From NCBI GenBank assembly GCA_015056365.1, contig SVGM01000002.1:1-64000 (forward strand): a DNA stretch of 64,000 nt, read 5' to 3'. The stretch's first letter is position 1. Each line of letters begins with the position of its first letter. A program made the translations under genes and the position numbers. The notes beneath the pieces were generated by a model. The model was not told where the DNA came from. It searched no databases and saw only the letters and a program-made list of their open reading frames with translations. The DNA comes from Clostridiales bacterium (GTDB lineage Bacteria; Bacillota; Clostridia; Christensenellales; Aristaeellaceae). Below, piece by piece: positions 62,602 through 64,000 of this stretch.

Positions 62602-62802
62602 GTGAAAGAGAAGATCCATCCCAAATATGGCAAGTCTACCGTCCGTTGCGTGTGCGGTGAGACGTTCGAAACCGGCTCCATCAAGCCCGAGCTGAAGGTC
62701 GAAATTTGCTCCAAGTGCCACCCCTTCTACACCGGCAAGCAGAAGCTGGTGGACAGCGGCGGACGCGTGGATCGCTTCAAGAAGCGTTTCAATATCGAAT
62801 AA
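62602..62802 (+). CDS. rpmE: 50S ribosomal protein L31, zinc-binding form
   Basis: 66 residues, [20 protein letters not shown], with the zinc ligands CVC (16, 18) and CSKC (36, 39), then the conserved [20 protein letters not shown]. The C+ form is used when zinc is plentiful. The GTG start lies after AAAGAGGTG. It is followed by a terminator and then a DUF1385 gene, the order that in many Clostridia continues to prmC and prfA. Confidence 0.97.
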   Translation: MKEKIHPKYGKSTVRCVCGETFETGSIKPELKVEICSKCHPFYTGKQKLVDSGGRVDRFKKRFNIE

Positions 62803-62812
62803 GCCATACATC

Positions 62813-62840
62813 AAGAGCATCCTGCGGGGTGCTCTTTTTG
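62813..62840 (+). terminator. Terminator of rpmE
   Basis: A 9-bp stem (AGAGCATCC with GGGTGCTCT, one G-U) with TGCG loop, followed by TTTTT. Confidence 0.88.
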
Positions 62841-62951
62841 CATCTCAAAAACCCTTCCTTTTCCTGGCGCAGGCAGGAAACAAAGGAGGAACCGTCGAAT
62901 TTGTGGTATGTGTGCTATTTATGCGCAGCACCCAGAAAGGATTATGATTAT

Positions 62952-64000
62952 ATGAAGAAAAATACCACCAGCTGCCCCCGGGTAGATATCGGCGGTCAGG
63001 CCGTCATGGAAGGCGTTATGATGAAAGCGCCTGACGCCATCGCCATCTCCGTGCGCCGCCCCGACGGCGTCATCCTTACCAAGCGCAAGACCTATGTCCC
63101 CCTCTCCAAAAAGCACAAGTGGATGGGGCTTCCCATCATTCGCGGCGTGGTGAATTTTGTGACCATGCTGTCCATGGGCATGAACGTTCTGCAGGAAAGC
63201 ACCGATATGCTGGGTATTATGGACGAGGAACCCACCAAGTTTGAAAAGTGGCTGTCGAAAAAGCTGGGCAAGGGCATCGACAAGATCGTCATGGGTACCG
63301 CCATTGTGCTGGCCGTGATCCTGTCCGTAGGTCTGTTCTTTGTGATCCCCGAGCTGGTAGCCCGCGGCCTCAAGGCGCTGATTCCCAACCAGAACTGGCT
63401 GGTCAATCTGCTCAGTGGCATCGTCCGCATTTTGATTCTGATCGGCTATATCGCCTTCTGTTCCACGGTGCCCGACGTACGCCGCACGTTCGAATATCAC
63501 GGTGCGGAGCACAAGACCGTATACTGCAACGAAAACGGTCTGCCCCTCACCCCTGAAAACGCCCAGCAGTTCACCACGCTGCATCCCCGCTGCGGCACTG
63601 CCTTCCTTTTGATCGTGTTCGTGATTTCCATCGTCCTCTTTACGCTGGTGGGTTACCAGGGTACCAACTACTTCCTGCGTCTGGGCAGCCGTCTGCTTTT
63701 GCTGCCTGTGGTTGCCGGCATCAGCTACGAAGTGCTTAAGGGCCTGGCCCACAGCAGCGGCAAGCTGGTGGAGATCCTCCGCTGGCCCGGCATGCAGATG
63801 CAGCGCCTGACCACCAAGGAACCCACCGACGAAATGTTGGAAGTTGCCATCGTTTCCATGAACGTAGCGCTCCACGGCCTGCCCGAGGGTTGCCCCAAAA
63901 CTGCTGACGGCTATACCATCATCCGCGACTACCGGGTAGCCGATCCCGCCTTTGCTGACGTGCTGGCCGAAGAAGCCAACGCCGAACAAACTGCTCCCGA
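62952..64000 (+). CDS. DUF1385 family membrane protein (YqhQ-like), 3' end outside window
   Basis: 349 codons are visible and the frame is open at the right edge. VDIGGQAVMEGVMMKAPDAI is the family signature. Two helix pairs follow (about 115-140 and 150-175), then FEYHGAEHKTVYCNENG, HPRCGTAFLLIVFVISI and helices near 215-265; the conserved H...E...H...C residues look like a metal site. Function unknown; genes of this type regularly lie between rpmE and prmC/prfA. ATG 62952 has AGAAAGGA upstream. An in-frame TTG at 62901 behind a stronger AAAGGAGGA is an alternative start adding 17 residues. Confidence 0.9.
   Translation, partial: MKKNTTSCPRVDIGGQAVMEGVMMKAPDAIAISVRRPDGVILTKRKTYVPLSKKHKWMGLPIIRGVVNFVTMLSMGMNVLQESTDMLGIMDEEPTKFEKWLSKKLGKGIDKIVMGTAIVLAVILSVGLFFVIPELVARGLKALIPNQNWLVNLLSGIVRILILIGYIAFCSTVPDVRRTFEYHGAEHKTVYCNENGLPLTPENAQQFTTLHPRCGTAFLLIVFVISIVLFTLVGYQGTNYFLRLGSRLLLLPVVAGISYEVLKGLAHSSGKLVEILRWPGMQMQRLTTKEPTDEMLEVAIVSMNVALHGLPEGCPKTADGYTIIRDYRVADPAFADVLAEEANAEQTAP

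Overview
The window looks like a chromosomal segment of a Gram-positive anaerobe of class Clostridia (Firmicutes), probably gut or rumen associated. The reasons are: strong AGGAGG-type ribosome binding sites with several TTG and GTG starts, a T-box leader on thrS, a YlbJ-like sporulation-type membrane protein, the zinc form of L31, a two-subunit iron-sulfur serine dehydratase, solute-binding proteins with lipobox-type signal peptides, and cellobiose phosphorylase. G+C is moderately high except for two lower-GC GNAT genes. No insertion sequence, prophage, CRISPR array or rRNA was seen.

Layout. 1-6,100: start of a str operon (L7Ae-like protein, rpsL) read leftward, two divergent envelope genes, a Glu/Pro/Val repeat protein, PRPP synthetase and YlbJ. 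6,100-10,450: a leftward cluster of membrane and lipid genes (GtrA, a large GT-C-like protein, an M20-like pseudo-peptidase, pgsA). 10,490-17,430: GH13 amylase, recF, an aminoglycoside nucleotidyltransferase-like gene, gdhA and two GNAT genes. 17,560-21,070: thrS under T-box control and an SPFH/ribbon-helix-helix pair, leftward. 21,140-23,440: a CNNM/CBS transporter with a structured leader and two small membrane proteins. 23,570-29,435: an opp-type ABC operon whose binding protein appears circularly permuted. 29,450-33,730: a leader peptide/attenuator and methyltransferase, then arsC, a flavin-type protein, an esterase and an MFS carrier. 33,800-36,140: tRNA-Arg, an ATPase-CYTH fusion and a peptidoglycan-binding protein. 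36,235-42,630: gyrB, gyrA and a GT-C glycosyltransferase. 43,037-49,370: a leftward six-gene operon (argH, two membrane glycosylation-type genes, asnA, an amino acid kinase, a membrane protein). 49,654-56,785: cellobiose phosphorylase and a sugar ABC transporter under near-identical promoter/operator sites. 56,980-58,680: serine dehydratase. 58,692-61,860: a Rho homologue with a destroyed P-loop and a Q/N/G/Y-rich insert, plus an RNA methyltransferase. 62,006-62,464: five tRNAs. 62,518-64,000: rpmE and a DUF1385 gene cut by the window end.

Together the genes describe a saccharolytic, amino-acid-fermenting anaerobe. It imports oligosaccharides and phosphorolyses them (SBP, permeases, GH94, GH13), imports peptides (Opp) and ferments amino acids (GdhA, SdaA).

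The most unusual items are the Rho-like protein lacking its ATPase motifs, the permuted OppA, the leader-peptide attenuator before a methyltransferase, a sugar permease with about 225 extra N-terminal residues, and two families of multi-hairpin intergenic repeats. Homology statements rest on motif recognition by eye; no search was run.
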